From Candidatus Gastranaerophilales bacterium (GTDB lineage Bacteria > Cyanobacteriota > Vampirovibrionia > Gastranaerophilales > Gastranaerophilaceae), in contig CALUSG010000062.1 in the NCBI GenBank assembly GCA_944323365.1, forward strand, positions 1 to 64,000: a stretch of 64,000 nucleotides of DNA, given 5' to 3'. Numbering within the stretch: the first letter of the stretch is position 1; the number at the start of each line of letters is the position of its first letter. Positions 17,727 through 26,683 of this stretch are shown here, one piece after another. Under the pieces are notes generated by a model. That model had not been told where the DNA came from and searched no databases. It worked only from the letters and a program-made list of their open reading frames with translations. The position numbers and the translations under genes are program-made.

Positions 17727-17732
17727 ATTATA
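17727..17732 (-). promoter_or_regulatory. -10 box 6 bases before the recF start
   Basis: TATAAT on the minus strand, then six T, then ATG. The -35 region is weak. Confidence 0.5.
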
Positions 17733-17794
17733 CTACAAATACAGTATTTATACATTAAAGCTCACGTATTATAATAATGATAAAAGAGGAAGAT

Positions 17795-18046
17795 ATGTTA
17801 CCTATAATTTCAGAAGATACTGCGTTAAAAGCTTTCGAAGAAATATTTAAAGATATGCCTGCTTGGCGTAAAAAAATGATACATTATTTAAAAGAAGAAA
17901 ATCCGGAAATTAACACTGCAATAATTGAAGCAGCAAATAAAACGGATTTAGATCCAAAAGCGGTTGCACTGGGAGCGTATATGACATATCTTCTCATAGA
18001 ATTAGCCGCAAAAGAAAATGATGCATTAATGAACTTTGTAGAATAA
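17795..18046 (+). CDS. Small hypothetical protein, 83 aa
   Basis: Start placed at the second Met: AGAGGAAG lies 5-6 bases upstream of 17795, while the ATG at 17777 is 1 base from a TATAAT (17770-17775) and would not be in the mRNA. The protein is acidic and helical. It ends 10 bases before pilT, so the two are probably one operon. No family recognised. Confidence 0.7.
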   Translation: MLPIISEDTALKAFEEIFKDMPAWRKKMIHYLKEENPEINTAIIEAANKTDLDPKAVALGAYMTYLLIELAAKENDALMNFVE

Positions 18047-18056
18047 GGAAAAAAAT

Positions 18057-19124
18057 ATGGTTATTGAAGAATTATTGGAACGTTTGGTAAAAGATGGCGG
18101 AAGTGACTTGCATATATCAAATGCGTTACCGCCGGTTGCACGTATTGACGGACAACTTACAAGATATGAATCACAGCCATTGACACCGGAAGATGTTGAA
18201 GCGTTATTATTTCCAATGTTGTCAAATGAACAAAGAAGACGTTTAGAACAGGATTGGGAATTAGATTTTTCATACGGTATTGATAACGTAGGACGTTTCA
18301 GGGTTAACTTTTATAAAGATAAAGGCTGTTATGCGGCTGCATTCAGAACTATTAGTTCTAATGCTCCACAATTAGAAGAATTAGGATTACCTGATGTTGT
18401 AAAAAAAATAGCTGAAAAACCCAGAGGATTAGTTTTGGTAACAGGTCCTACCGGTTCAGGTAAATCAACAACTCTAGCGGCTATGGTAGACTATATAAAC
18501 AGGACTAGAGCCGAACATATTTTAACAATTGAAGACCCTATAGAGTTTGTTCATACTTCTAAAAAAAGTATTATTCACCAGCGTGAATTGGGTGCTGATA
18601 CGAGGTCTTTTGCAAATGCTTTGAAAGCAGCTTTACGTGAAGATCCTGATATTATTCTTGTTGGTGAGATGAGGGACCATGAAACAATAGCACTTGCCCT
18701 AACAGCGGCTGAAACGGGTCACTTGGTGTTTGGAACACTCCATACATCTTCTGCTTCACAAACAATTGACCGTATTATTGACGTATTCCCGGAAGGTCAG
18801 CAACAACAAATTCGTGTTCAGCTTGGAAACTCTCTTGTGGCTGTTTTTTCACAAACACTTTTACAAAAATTGCAGCCTGATGGAACTAAAAAAGGTCGTG
18901 TTATGGCACAGGAAATTATGTTAGTTACTCCTGCTGTTGCAAACCTTATTCGTGAAGCCAAAGCCGCTCAAATTTATTCTACTATCCAAACCAGCCAGGG
19001 CGTCGGTATGCAGACTCTTGAAATGTCTTTGGCTAATTTATATAAAAATAAGCTTGTTACACTTGAGGATGCACTTTCTCGTTCATCCAGGCCGGATGAG
19101 CTAAAACGGCAAATTCAAGGCTAA
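18057..19124 (+). CDS. pilT: Type IV pilus retraction ATPase PilT
   Basis: 355 residues. Walker A GPTGSGKST (130-138), Asp box LTIEDPIEFVH, Walker B DPDIILVGEMRD and His box ETGHLVFGTLHT are all intact. The C-terminal AVANLIREAK corresponds to the PilT AIRNLIRE motif. As a cytoplasmic hexamer, it depolymerises pilin for twitching. It sits after a small unknown gene; no other pil genes adjoin, but prepilin-like proteins are encoded elsewhere (2348). Confidence 0.95.
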   Translation: MVIEELLERLVKDGGSDLHISNALPPVARIDGQLTRYESQPLTPEDVEALLFPMLSNEQRRRLEQDWELDFSYGIDNVGRFRVNFYKDKGCYAAAFRTISSNAPQLEELGLPDVVKKIAEKPRGLVLVTGPTGSGKSTTLAAMVDYINRTRAEHILTIEDPIEFVHTSKKSIIHQRELGADTRSFANALKAALREDPDIILVGEMRDHETIALALTAAETGHLVFGTLHTSSASQTIDRIIDVFPEGQQQQIRVQLGNSLVAVFSQTLLQKLQPDGTKKGRVMAQEIMLVTPAVANLIREAKAAQIYSTIQTSQGVGMQTLEMSLANLYKNKLVTLEDALSRSSRPDELKRQIQG

Positions 19125-19130
19125 ATTTTT

Positions 19131-19157
19131 AAAAGCGGTTTATTAACCGCTTTTTTT
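19131..19157 (+). terminator. Terminator after pilT
   Basis: 10-bp stem aaaagcggtt / aaccgctttt (19131-19140, 19145-19154) with a 4-base loop and T-run. Confidence 0.88.
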
Positions 19158-19201
19158 GTGTTAATATTTTATTAGAGTATTAATAAGAAAAGGGAAAAAT
19201 T

Positions 19202-20701
19202 ATGACACAACAAATTCAAGAGCCCCTTTCTCCGGGAGCACAAATAAGACAAACTAGAATTCAAAAACTTACTGATTTGGCTGATAAGGGTGTAAATCCA
19301 TATCCTTATGTGTTTGATAAAGACGCAAATGCAGCTGATTTACAGGAAAAATATAAAGATTTGCCGGCCGGTGAAGAAACCGAAGATTTTTATTCAGTTG
19401 CCGGTCGTATTATGGCGATTAGAAATACCGGCATGTTTATTGATTTAATGGATGCCTCAGGTAAAATTCAGGTATTTTCGCATAAAGAAAATTTATCAGA
19501 AGACCAAATGAAAATTTTAAAATTACTTGATATAGGTGATATCGTTGGATTTTATGGATCTATAAGAAGAACCCCTAGAGGTGAACTTTCTATCAAAGCA
19601 ACAAAATTGAAATTGCTTTCTAAATCATTATTGCCTTTACCGGAAAAGTTCCATGGGCTTACCGATGTTGAAACAAGATATCGTCAAAGATATGTTGATA
19701 TGATTATCAATGAAGATGTTAGAAAAACTTTTAGAACAAGAAGTTTGATTATTCAAAAAATAAGAGAATATTTAACAAATCAAGGTTTTATGGAAGTTGA
19801 AACTCCGATGCTTCAGCCTCAAGCCGGCGGTGCAAATGCAAGACCATTTATTACTCATCATAATACACTTGATATGGACATGTTCTTAAGAATTGCTCCT
19901 GAACTATATCTTAAAAGACTCATGGTTGGGGGCGTTTCAGAAAAGATATTTGAAATTAACAGAAGTTTTAGGAACGAAGGCATTGATACCCGTCATAACC
20001 CTGAGTTTACTATGATGGAACTTTATCAGGCATATGTTGATTACAATGAAATGATGGTTTTAACTGAAAATTTAATTTCGTCTATTGCTCAAGATGTTTT
20101 AGGTACTATGAAAATTCAGTATGGTGAAAATGAAATTGACTTAACACCTCCTTGGGATAGAAAAACTATGCTTGGTTCTGTTAAAGATGCAACAGGAATT
20201 GATTTTAACACTATCTACACTGTCGAAGACGCAAAAGCAAAGGCAAAAACTATTGGTATTAATGCTGATGACTGTGATAATTGGGGACAAGTTGTAGAAA
20301 GAGTTTTTGAAGAAAAGATTGAACCCGGTTTAATTCAGCCTGTTCATATTATAGACTATCCTAGAGATATATCTCCTTTAGCAAAAGTTCACAGGGATAA
20401 TGACAGGTTAACAGAACGATTTGAAACACGTATAAACGGCTGGGAAGTGGCGAATGCATTTTCTGAACTTACTGATCCTATCGATCAAAGAATGCGTTTT
20501 GAAGCTCAAATGCAAGCCAAAGCGGCAGGAGATGAAGAAGCTATGCCTATTGATGAAGATTATATATGTGCATTAGAGCATGGTGTTCCTCCAATGGGCG
20601 GCTTAGGAATTGGTATTGACAGACTTATTATGTTATTAACTAATTCTCCTTCAATCCGTGATGTAATAGCCTTCCCGACGTTGAAGAAAAAAGATAATTA
20701 G
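19202..20701 (+). CDS. lysS: Lysyl-tRNA synthetase, class II
   Basis: 499 residues, typical. N-terminal OB-fold anticodon domain (about 60-170: VAGRIMAIRNTG...IQVF), then the class II core: motif 1 around VDMIINEDVRKTFRTRS, motif 2 FRNEGIDTRHNPEFTMMELY and motif 3 GGLGIGIDRLIMLLTNS. A monocistronic gene with AAAAGGG before the ATG. Confidence 0.96.
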   Translation: MTQQIQEPLSPGAQIRQTRIQKLTDLADKGVNPYPYVFDKDANAADLQEKYKDLPAGEETEDFYSVAGRIMAIRNTGMFIDLMDASGKIQVFSHKENLSEDQMKILKLLDIGDIVGFYGSIRRTPRGELSIKATKLKLLSKSLLPLPEKFHGLTDVETRYRQRYVDMIINEDVRKTFRTRSLIIQKIREYLTNQGFMEVETPMLQPQAGGANARPFITHHNTLDMDMFLRIAPELYLKRLMVGGVSEKIFEINRSFRNEGIDTRHNPEFTMMELYQAYVDYNEMMVLTENLISSIAQDVLGTMKIQYGENEIDLTPPWDRKTMLGSVKDATGIDFNTIYTVEDAKAKAKTIGINADDCDNWGQVVERVFEEKIEPGLIQPVHIIDYPRDISPLAKVHRDNDRLTERFETRINGWEVANAFSELTDPIDQRMRFEAQMQAKAAGDEEAMPIDEDYICALEHGVPPMGGLGIGIDRLIMLLTNSPSIRDVIAFPTLKKKDN

Positions 20702-20716
20702 TAAAATTATTCTTTA

Positions 20717-20774
20717 ATGGCTATAAGAAAGAGCCTCGTTAAAGGCTCCCGAGAATTAAGAATAGCTATAGAAT
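20717..20774 (+). other. Structured intergenic hairpin after lysS
   Basis: gagcct...aggctc forms a 6-bp hairpin, enclosed by ggctat/atagct pairing. No T-run follows, so it is not a convincing terminator. Could be an mRNA end structure or part of a leader for bioF. Confidence 0.4.
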
Positions 20775-20842
20775 GAAAAAGAATAATTATATTAAACATT
20801 ATATTTTATTCAAGCACAATTAGCTAGTTGGGTATTCTTTAA

Positions 20843-20870
20843 TGTACATATGTTGTTTTTGTATTAAAAT
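20843..20870 (+). promoter_or_regulatory. Putative bioF promoter
   Basis: TGTACA (20843-20848), 16-base spacer and TAAAAT (20865-20870). The -10 ends 6 bases before the ATG at 20877. Confidence 0.4.
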
Positions 20871-20876
20871 TAGATT

Positions 20877-21992
20877 ATGTACGAAACTTATGCAAATATT
20901 TTAAGATCATTAGAAGAATACTCTCATTTTCGTGCGATAAAAAATTTTTCTAAAAAAGATGAAAAATATGTTTATTTTGATGAAAAAAGGTTATTAAATT
21001 TATCTTCAAATAACTATTTAGGCATTGCAGACAATCGGCGTATTACAGAAGAATTTATGAAAACAGTCGGCGGTAAATATTCGTTTGGTAGTGCATCAGC
21101 TAGACTTTTAACGGGGACATTGCCGGTTTATAGAGAGTTCGAAGAATTTTTGGCAAGGTTATATCAAAAAGAATCTGCACTTTTATTTAATAGCGGGTAC
21201 CATGCAAATGTTGGTATCGCAAGCTCTATAGCACAAAAAGGAGATGTTATTTTTTCTGATAAATTGAATCATGCAAGCATTATTGACGGCATGCAACTTT
21301 CAAACGGGACATTTTTCAGGTATTTGCATAATGATATGCAAAGTCTAGAGGCTCTTCTTGAAAGAGAACGTAATAATTATAATAATGCGATTATTATTAC
21401 AGAAACCATTTTTAGTATGGATGGTGATATTGCGGATTTAAAAAGAATTATTGAATTAAAGAAAAAATATAATTGTATTCTTGTTACGGATGAAGCACAT
21501 GCTTTTGGTGTGTTTGGCGAAAACGGGCTTGGTGTAGCCGAAAGTTTAAATGTATTAAACGATATAGATTTATTAATTGGTACATTTGGTAAGGCTATAG
21601 GCTCTATGGGGGCTTTTGTTGTTGGAAATAAGATATTGATTGATTTTTTGATTAATAAATCTCGTTCATTTATTTTTTCTACTGCGTTACCGCCGATTAA
21701 TGTCGCTTTTAGTAAATGGATTATTGAAAATAAGTTACCTGCGACTTTAGATAAAAGACATGCACTTTTGAATTTGACTAAAAAATTAGGTGGAACAAGT
21801 CATATAATACCTATTATTATTGGAGATAATAAAAAAACAATAGAAATGTGTGATATACTTTATCAAAACGGATATTTCACGTTACCTATAAGACCTCCTA
21901 CTGTTCCGCAAGGTACTTCAAGAATTAGAATTTCTTTGACTACAGAGATTAATGAAAAGGATTTAGAAAAGTTATGCAGTATCATTGGCTAA
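20877..21992 (+). CDS. bioF: 8-amino-7-oxononanoate synthase
   Basis: 371 residues of the PLP-dependent alpha-oxoamine synthase family, condensing pimeloyl-ACP (or CoA) with alanine. Visible: LSSNNYLGIAD, SFGSASARLLTGT, the PLP-sandwich DEAHAFGVFG, and the Schiff-base lysine in GTFGKAIGSMGA. The 3' end overlaps bioG by 19 bases, and bioG overlaps bioC, so the three are one tightly coupled operon for pimelate and biotin. No Shine-Dalgarno is visible at its start. Confidence 0.93.
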   Translation: MYETYANILRSLEEYSHFRAIKNFSKKDEKYVYFDEKRLLNLSSNNYLGIADNRRITEEFMKTVGGKYSFGSASARLLTGTLPVYREFEEFLARLYQKESALLFNSGYHANVGIASSIAQKGDVIFSDKLNHASIIDGMQLSNGTFFRYLHNDMQSLEALLERERNNYNNAIIITETIFSMDGDIADLKRIIELKKKYNCILVTDEAHAFGVFGENGLGVAESLNVLNDIDLLIGTFGKAIGSMGAFVVGNKILIDFLINKSRSFIFSTALPPINVAFSKWIIENKLPATLDKRHALLNLTKKLGGTSHIIPIIIGDNKKTIEMCDILYQNGYFTLPIRPPTVPQGTSRIRISLTTEINEKDLEKLCSIIG

Positions 21993-22624
21993 AAAATACA
22001 GGTAAAAATAATTTAATTATTTTTTTTACAGGCTGGAGTTTTGATTATAAACCATTTGAATTTTTAAATTCTGATGAATATGACGTTTTGATGTTTTATG
22101 ATTATAAAGATTTAAGCTTACCAAATATTGATTATGATAAATATAATAAAAAAATTCTTATTTCCTGGTCAATGGGAGTGTTTGCGGCATATTATTTAAA
22201 AGATAAACTTCCTGATTTTGATAAAAAAATTGCTATTAATGGTACTCCTTATCCTATTGATGACATGAAAGGAATTCCACATAGGACTTTTGATTTGACT
22301 TTAAAATATGCAGAGACGGGCTTGAAGGGCAAATTTTATGAAAATGTTTTTTCTAATGATAAATTTTTAGAGATTTATTTGAAAAATCCTGTACAAAGAT
22401 CTGTTGAAAATCGTATTGAAGAATTGGTTGCACTTGATAAATTTATTAAAAACGCTTTGATAACATATGACGATAAGTTTTATAATATTGCTATTGTTGG
22501 AGAAAAAGATAAAATTATTCCGGCAAAAAATCAATTGAACATGTGGCAAGATTTGGCAAAAGTTATTGATTGCGGTCATTTCCCATTTTATAATTATAGT
22601 AGCTGGGACGAATTATGCAAATAA
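21974..22624 (+). CDS. bioG: Pimeloyl-ACP methyl ester esterase, BioG type (DUF452)
   Basis: 216 residues of the BioG/DUF452 family: FTGWSFD near the N-terminus, nucleophile Ser66 in SWSMGV, and the final His in DCGHFPFY. BioG cleaves the methyl ester from pimeloyl-ACP, ending the BioC-disguised fatty-acid route. The position between bioF and bioC, overlapping both, supports this. Confidence 0.9.
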   Translation: MQYHWLKNTGKNNLIIFFTGWSFDYKPFEFLNSDEYDVLMFYDYKDLSLPNIDYDKYNKKILISWSMGVFAAYYLKDKLPDFDKKIAINGTPYPIDDMKGIPHRTFDLTLKYAETGLKGKFYENVFSNDKFLEIYLKNPVQRSVENRIEELVALDKFIKNALITYDDKFYNIAIVGEKDKIIPAKNQLNMWQDLAKVIDCGHFPFYNYSSWDELCK

Positions 22625-23352
22625 ATACTCAATTAATTAAAAATTCTTTTGAAAAAAGCATGGAAAAGTATAATGAAAACGCTATAATTCAAAAAGATTT
22701 AGCTGAAAAATTGGTTAATCATATTGCAGATTTTTCATTTGAATTTGATACTATTTTTGAAATCGGCTGTGGCACAGGAATTTTGACACGTAATATTCAG
22801 GAGAAATTTAAATTTAAAAAATATTATGCAAATGATTTAGTAGAGAAATCAAAAAATTATATTAATAAAATTTTGCCCGAATTTGTATTTATACACGGTA
22901 ATGCACAAAAAATTACTCCTCCGGGTAATATAGATTTATTGGTGTCAAACGCAGTCTTTCAATGGTTTTATAATCTAGATAATTTTATAAATTATTACAA
23001 GCCTTATTTAAATAAAAATTGTATTTTAGGGTTTACAACCTTTGGAAAAGAAAATTTTGCGGAAATTAATGATATTACAGGCCTCAGTTTAAATTATTTA
23101 TCTAAAGAACAAATTGAAGATATTTTGAAACCTTCTTTTGAAGTTCTCTACTCTTTTGAATATAAAGATAAATTAAATTTTAATTCCCCTTTAGAAATAC
23201 TTGCTCATATGAAAAATACCGGTGTTAATTCATTAAAAACAAAAAATTGGTCAGTTAAAGATATAAAAGCTTTTTGTGAAAATTATTTAAATAAATACAA
23301 TTCACTTACATTGACGTATAATCCGATTATTATTATTGCTAAATTCAAATAG
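22615..23352 (+). CDS. bioC: Malonyl-ACP O-methyltransferase BioC
   Basis: 245 residues, SAM-dependent methyltransferase. Motif I is FEIGCGTGILT; the NAVFQWFYNLDNF segment corresponds to the conserved BioC SNxxxQW region. It methylates malonyl-ACP to start pimelate synthesis. Overlaps bioG by 10 bases. bioA, bioD and bioB are absent from the window. Confidence 0.92.
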   Translation: MQINTQLIKNSFEKSMEKYNENAIIQKDLAEKLVNHIADFSFEFDTIFEIGCGTGILTRNIQEKFKFKKYYANDLVEKSKNYINKILPEFVFIHGNAQKITPPGNIDLLVSNAVFQWFYNLDNFINYYKPYLNKNCILGFTTFGKENFAEINDITGLSLNYLSKEQIEDILKPSFEVLYSFEYKDKLNFNSPLEILAHMKNTGVNSLKTKNWSVKDIKAFCENYLNKYNSLTLTYNPIIIIAKFK

Positions 23353-23475
23353 TTATTCAAATAATAATTTTAATAAATACACACTTGCAAGTATTCCATT
23401 TTGTAAAAAATAATATTATAATCTTTACATAAAAACATGTTTATTATTAAAATATGATTATAGAAGGTAAAAGTA

Positions 23476-24120
23476 TTGTTGAATAATTACGAAAATTTTG
23501 ATAATTCGGAAACTTCCGCCAGAAAATCTTCACTTATACAAGAACGGGTAAATCTTGTTTCTACTCATATGTATAAACAGTTTTTGGATTATCAGCATGC
23601 AACTGTTAATACTAATGAAATTTTTATTCGAATGATTGATAATTTGCAGGCTGTTGCCGAATCTTTAAAACAATCATTTTCATCTCGTGGTATTACGACA
23701 CAAAACATTTATGTTGATACTGATGCTCAAAAATCTGTTGCAATTATTAACATCCTTTGGCATAAAATAAGTTTTACCACAAGATGTAATTATCAGCCTC
23801 AGGCCTTATATAGAGAAGACGGGCAGCATCTTTTCTCCGGCCGTATTATGGCGATTAGAGGTAATTATAATGAAATAATGCAGGGTGTTAAAAATCATGA
23901 TGATGAAATGGGCCGCCTGCTGGAAAATGAGGTTGCTTCTTTATTTGTGCCTGCTGAAAAGAATCAGAATTCTATTTTAAAAATAAAACATTTATCTAAT
24001 AGGGAATTTTACCTTAATCAGCTTGATGCCCCGAGAGAGTTTGTATTGAAAGTTGTTGAAACAATTTGCGGCGGCGGATTCTATCACGAAGAAGGGGCTA
24101 GAAAGCAGTTTAATATTTAA
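23476..24120 (+). CDS. Hypothetical protein, 214 aa
   Basis: No family recognised. The start is a TTG with GAAGG 8 bases upstream. The protein is soluble, without signal peptide or repeats. A central segment (KISFTTRCNYQPQALYREDG) looks like beta-strands; the C-terminus has CGGGFYHEEG. It is isolated between bioC and the 85-codon frame. Confidence 0.7.
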   Translation: MLNNYENFDNSETSARKSSLIQERVNLVSTHMYKQFLDYQHATVNTNEIFIRMIDNLQAVAESLKQSFSSRGITTQNIYVDTDAQKSVAIINILWHKISFTTRCNYQPQALYREDGQHLFSGRIMAIRGNYNEIMQGVKNHDDEMGRLLENEVASLFVPAEKNQNSILKIKHLSNREFYLNQLDAPREFVLKVVETICGGGFYHEEGARKQFNI

Positions 24121-24123
24121 CTG

Positions 24124-24151
24124 TTGACATTCTTAAAAAAATGACTAATAT
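24124..24151 (+). promoter_or_regulatory. Promoter of the small gene at 24171
   Basis: Perfect -35 TTGACA (24124-24129), 16-base spacer, -10 TAATAT (24146-24151). The predicted transcription start near 24158 leaves a leader of about 13 bases. Confidence 0.55.
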
Positions 24152-24170
24152 ATTAATTATGTAGGTGGAT

Positions 24171-24422
24171 ATGCGTTTAATTGAGAAATTAAAAGAGTTT
24201 GAAAATCAATATATGTTTATAAGATGGGCTACCGGTGGTGAATATGGCAAACTGATTTACGCCGGTGATGATTTCATAGAATTTGAAGTAATTGATGTTG
24301 ATACTATGGAATATAGTGAAACGGTTTTAATTCACAGCCCTTTAATTTTGGAAGTCTGCATTGGCGGTTCCGATGTCGCTAGAATTCTTGCTGAAATTTC
24401 TTCTAAAATTTCTCTTGATTAA
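24171..24422 (+). CDS. Small hypothetical protein, SH3/LSm-like pattern
   Basis: 83 residues from ATG 24171; a GTG at 24165 in the same frame is an alternative, since AGGTGG lies unusually close to the ATG. The alternating pattern YMFIRW, GKLIYAGDDFIEFEVID, ETVLIHSPLILEV suggests a small beta-barrel of the SH3 or LSm kind. No family assignment; fold is inference. Confidence 0.65.
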   Translation: MRLIEKLKEFENQYMFIRWATGGEYGKLIYAGDDFIEFEVIDVDTMEYSETVLIHSPLILEVCIGGSDVARILAEISSKISLD

Positions 24423-24454
24423 TCAAACTATATTGTTTCATAACTGAAAAAAAA

Positions 24455-24477
24455 AAAGTCACATCTTTTGTGACTTT
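24455..24477 (-). terminator. Hairpin with minus-strand T-run
   Basis: 9-bp stem aaagtcaca/tgtgacttt with a 5-base loop; the long T-run is on the minus strand only. Any minus transcript, e.g. readthrough from 25059, would end here; it may also cap the plus-strand gene. Confidence 0.55.
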
Positions 24478-24515
24478 GAACAATAATCTTGGGAGGAGAT
24501 TTGGGGATAGTTGTA

Positions 24516-24545
24516 CATGCATGATAATGCAAGCATGATTTTTTT
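24516..24545 (+). other. Hairpin and T-run after a Shine-Dalgarno-like patch
   Basis: catgc (24516-24520) and gcatg (24533-24537), then seven T. Upstream gggaggag could serve a seven-codon frame starting TTG. Possible weak terminator, sRNA end or leader peptide; see findings. Confidence 0.35.
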
Positions 24546-24576
24546 GTTACATGTGTAGGATAAAAATTAATAAAAC

Positions 24577-24605
24577 TTTACATTTGCTTGATTTTATTGT
24601 ATAAT
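24577..24605 (+). promoter_or_regulatory. aroQ promoter, leaderless
   Basis: -35 TTTACA (24577-24582), 17-base spacer, -10 TATAAT (24600-24605), then 6 bases to ATG 24612. Confidence 0.65.
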
Positions 24606-24611
24606 ATATGC

Positions 24612-25064
24612 ATGAGAAAAAGCATGAGAATTTTAATTATTAATGGAGTAAACCTTAATATGTTAGGGTATAGAGAGCCTAAATATTACGGAACACTTAC
24701 TCTTAAGGAGCTGGAAAAAGAACTTCACGCATATTCTTTTTCTTTGGGAATTGATATTGAAACGTTTCAAAGTAATATTGAAGGTGAAATTGTTGAGAGA
24801 ATTCAATCAGCTAGAGAGCATTTTGACGGAATAGTTTTAAATGCCGGTGCATATACGCATACAAGTATAGCTATACGTGATGCTATAACTTCTGCGGCCA
24901 TGCCGACAGTTGAAATACATATGTCAAATATTTATGATAGAGAAGAATTCAGACATAATTCAGTAATAGCTCCTGTATGTATAGGGCAAATATGCGGTTT
25001 TAAAGCCGATAGCTATAAGCTCGGACTTAAAGGTTTAGTAAATTATATATCAGAAAATTTATAA
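24612..25064 (+). CDS. aroQ: 3-dehydroquinate dehydratase, type II
   Basis: 150 residues from ATG 24612; the ATG at 24624 (MRILIING) is the usual family start and also possible. It converts 3-dehydroquinate to 3-dehydroshikimate. Motifs: INGVNLNMLGYREPKYYG with the catalytic Tyr, FQSNIEGEIVERI, LNAGAYTHTSIAIRDA and PTVEIHMSNIYDREEFRHNS. The promoter sits directly before the start. The 3' end overlaps the convergent gene by 6 bases. Confidence 0.95.
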   Translation: MRKSMRILIINGVNLNMLGYREPKYYGTLTLKELEKELHAYSFSLGIDIETFQSNIEGEIVERIQSAREHFDGIVLNAGAYTHTSIAIRDAITSAAMPTVEIHMSNIYDREEFRHNSVIAPVCIGQICGFKADSYKLGLKGLVNYISENL

Positions 25065-25382
25065 AAAGAATTCGTCAGCGAAGCCGCCCATTAAGGCAGC
25101 AGCCTTTACTGGAGAAATCCCGTAGTTTTCGCAAGTTTCAAAAAATGCAAGTGATTTTTCAACTATTTCAGGATTATTAAATAATGGCTCTAAATCTTTT
25201 TCAAGTGCTGATTTAGAAACTTGAGAACGTCCAATAACTTCAGAAGGCATTTTGCCTAAATCTGTTACTTCAACAGCATCAGCAACCGGTAATTCTTCAG
25301 GTAGATTATTTGGTGTATTTTTAGGCATTCCCTGAAAATTTACATTATTAATATTTGCAGAATTGTTGTTTATTTCTCTCAT
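25059..25382 (-). CDS. Hypothetical protein with N-terminal NxxFxG motif, 107 aa
   Basis: Start at ATG 25382, with AAGGTGA ahead of it; the upstream GTG is part of that site. An Asn-rich N-terminus contains NINNVNFQG, like the N-termini of other proteins here (see findings). The rest is acidic and helical. No family recognised. Confidence 0.68.
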   Translation of the reverse strand: MREINNNSANINNVNFQGMPKNTPNNLPEELPVADAVEVTDLGKMPSEVIGRSQVSKSALEKDLEPLFNNPEIVEKSLAFFETCENYGISPVKAAALMGGFADEFFL

Positions 25383-25534
25383 AATTATCACCTTTTTCTG
25401 TATTTCTTCTTATATAAAACGTTAGAATTAATTTTTTTGCTAGTTTACATTAAAAAAAATTACAAAAATTAATATATTAAATATTCGTAATATTTTTTTA
25501 TGTTATTATATATTATATAATAATAAAGGAACTA

Positions 25535-26683
25535 ATGCAAATTATGAACTTAGGTGATGTATTAAAAGATTTTTTGTATGGATTAAACCTTAGAAAGGTT
25601 GTTAAAAACTTACCGGATGCAGTATTGATAGTGACACCCGAAGGAAGAATATCATGGGTTAATGATAAAGCAACTACTGTTTTTGAGTCCGGTAAAAGAC
25701 TTATAAAAAGTTATCATTTTGACGATTTAGTCGATAAAGGTCGAGAAAAAATTGATAAATCAATAGCTACTAGAACTCCGATTATCGCAGGTGCTTTTAC
25801 ACCTTCCGCAAAGGAGTTTTTTATCGAATTAAATGCGAAGAATTATCATGGTAATTTTATTGTTACAATTCGTGATATCACGGCCATGACTAATGTGTTA
25901 ACAAATGTTGAGCAAACTAGTCAATTTAATAAAGAAAAAAATGCCATGCTCGTTAAATTAGAAAATGAGATTAAATCTCCTATTAGTTCTATAGTTGGAT
26001 TTTCTCAGGCTTTACTTGACGGATTAGGTGGCGAAATTACAGAAAAACAAGATAAATATGTTAAAATAATTAATAAAAACTCTAAGGATTTATTATATTT
26101 TATTGAAAAATTTATTGAATTTGCCTACGCTGAATCAACTCTTTATAAGTATGATTATCAAATATTTGATGTTGTAAATGCTATTCAAAATGTTATTAGA
26201 AGTAACGATTTAGCAGTTTCGGCTAAAGGTCTTACTGTGAATTTTGATTACGAAGAACTTACTAAGCGTGCAATTTATTCCGATGAAAAGACTTTGAAAA
26301 CGATTTTGCAAAATTTATTAGAAGTTTCCATAAAATTAACAGATACCGGCTCTATATCTTTAAGAGTATTTTATCCTGATGAGGATATGGTAAAAAGTTT
26401 AAAAGTATTTGATAATTATAAAGAAAATTCTTTATTGCAAATATCAATAACCGATACAGGAATAGGGTTACAAGAAACAGAATTGGATGGACTATTTGAA
26501 CCATACAATCAGCTTGATAAAACTAATAAGAAAAATATTGTACGTTCTATAAGTTTAGGTACAACAAATATACTGGCAAAACGTTTGAGTGGTATTGTTT
26601 GGGCTGAATCAGAAGTTATGAAGGGTACAACTTTTAATGTAATTATTCCTATAGAAAAGGATTTTCTTACAAAGCATGAGTAA
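25535..26683 (+). CDS. PAS-domain histidine-kinase-like protein, probably catalytically inactive
   Basis: 382 residues, soluble. PAS domain at about 20-125 (LPDAVLIVTPEGRISWVNDK, VTIRDITAM), then dimerisation helix, then an HATPase-like domain (about 240-375). The H-box reads ENEIKSPISSIVGF: residue 144 is Asn where His should accept phosphate. The N-box NLLEVSIK has lost its second Asn (Val264), and the G2 box is SISLGTTNIL. DTGIGL (307-312) remains. It likely senses and signals without phosphotransfer. It overlaps the downstream ABC ATPase gene by 8 bases, so the two are coupled. Confidence 0.85.
   Translation: MQIMNLGDVLKDFLYGLNLRKVVKNLPDAVLIVTPEGRISWVNDKATTVFESGKRLIKSYHFDDLVDKGREKIDKSIATRTPIIAGAFTPSAKEFFIELNAKNYHGNFIVTIRDITAMTNVLTNVEQTSQFNKEKNAMLVKLENEIKSPISSIVGFSQALLDGLGGEITEKQDKYVKIINKNSKDLLYFIEKFIEFAYAESTLYKYDYQIFDVVNAIQNVIRSNDLAVSAKGLTVNFDYEELTKRAIYSDEKTLKTILQNLLEVSIKLTDTGSISLRVFYPDEDMVKSLKVFDNYKENSLLQISITDTGIGLQETELDGLFEPYNQLDKTNKKNIVRSISLGTTNILAKRLSGIVWAESEVMKGTTFNVIIPIEKDFLTKHE

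Noticed and set aside
20717-20774. Strong terminator after lysS
   Set aside because: The hairpin lacks a T-run on the plus strand, so it was kept only as a structured element.
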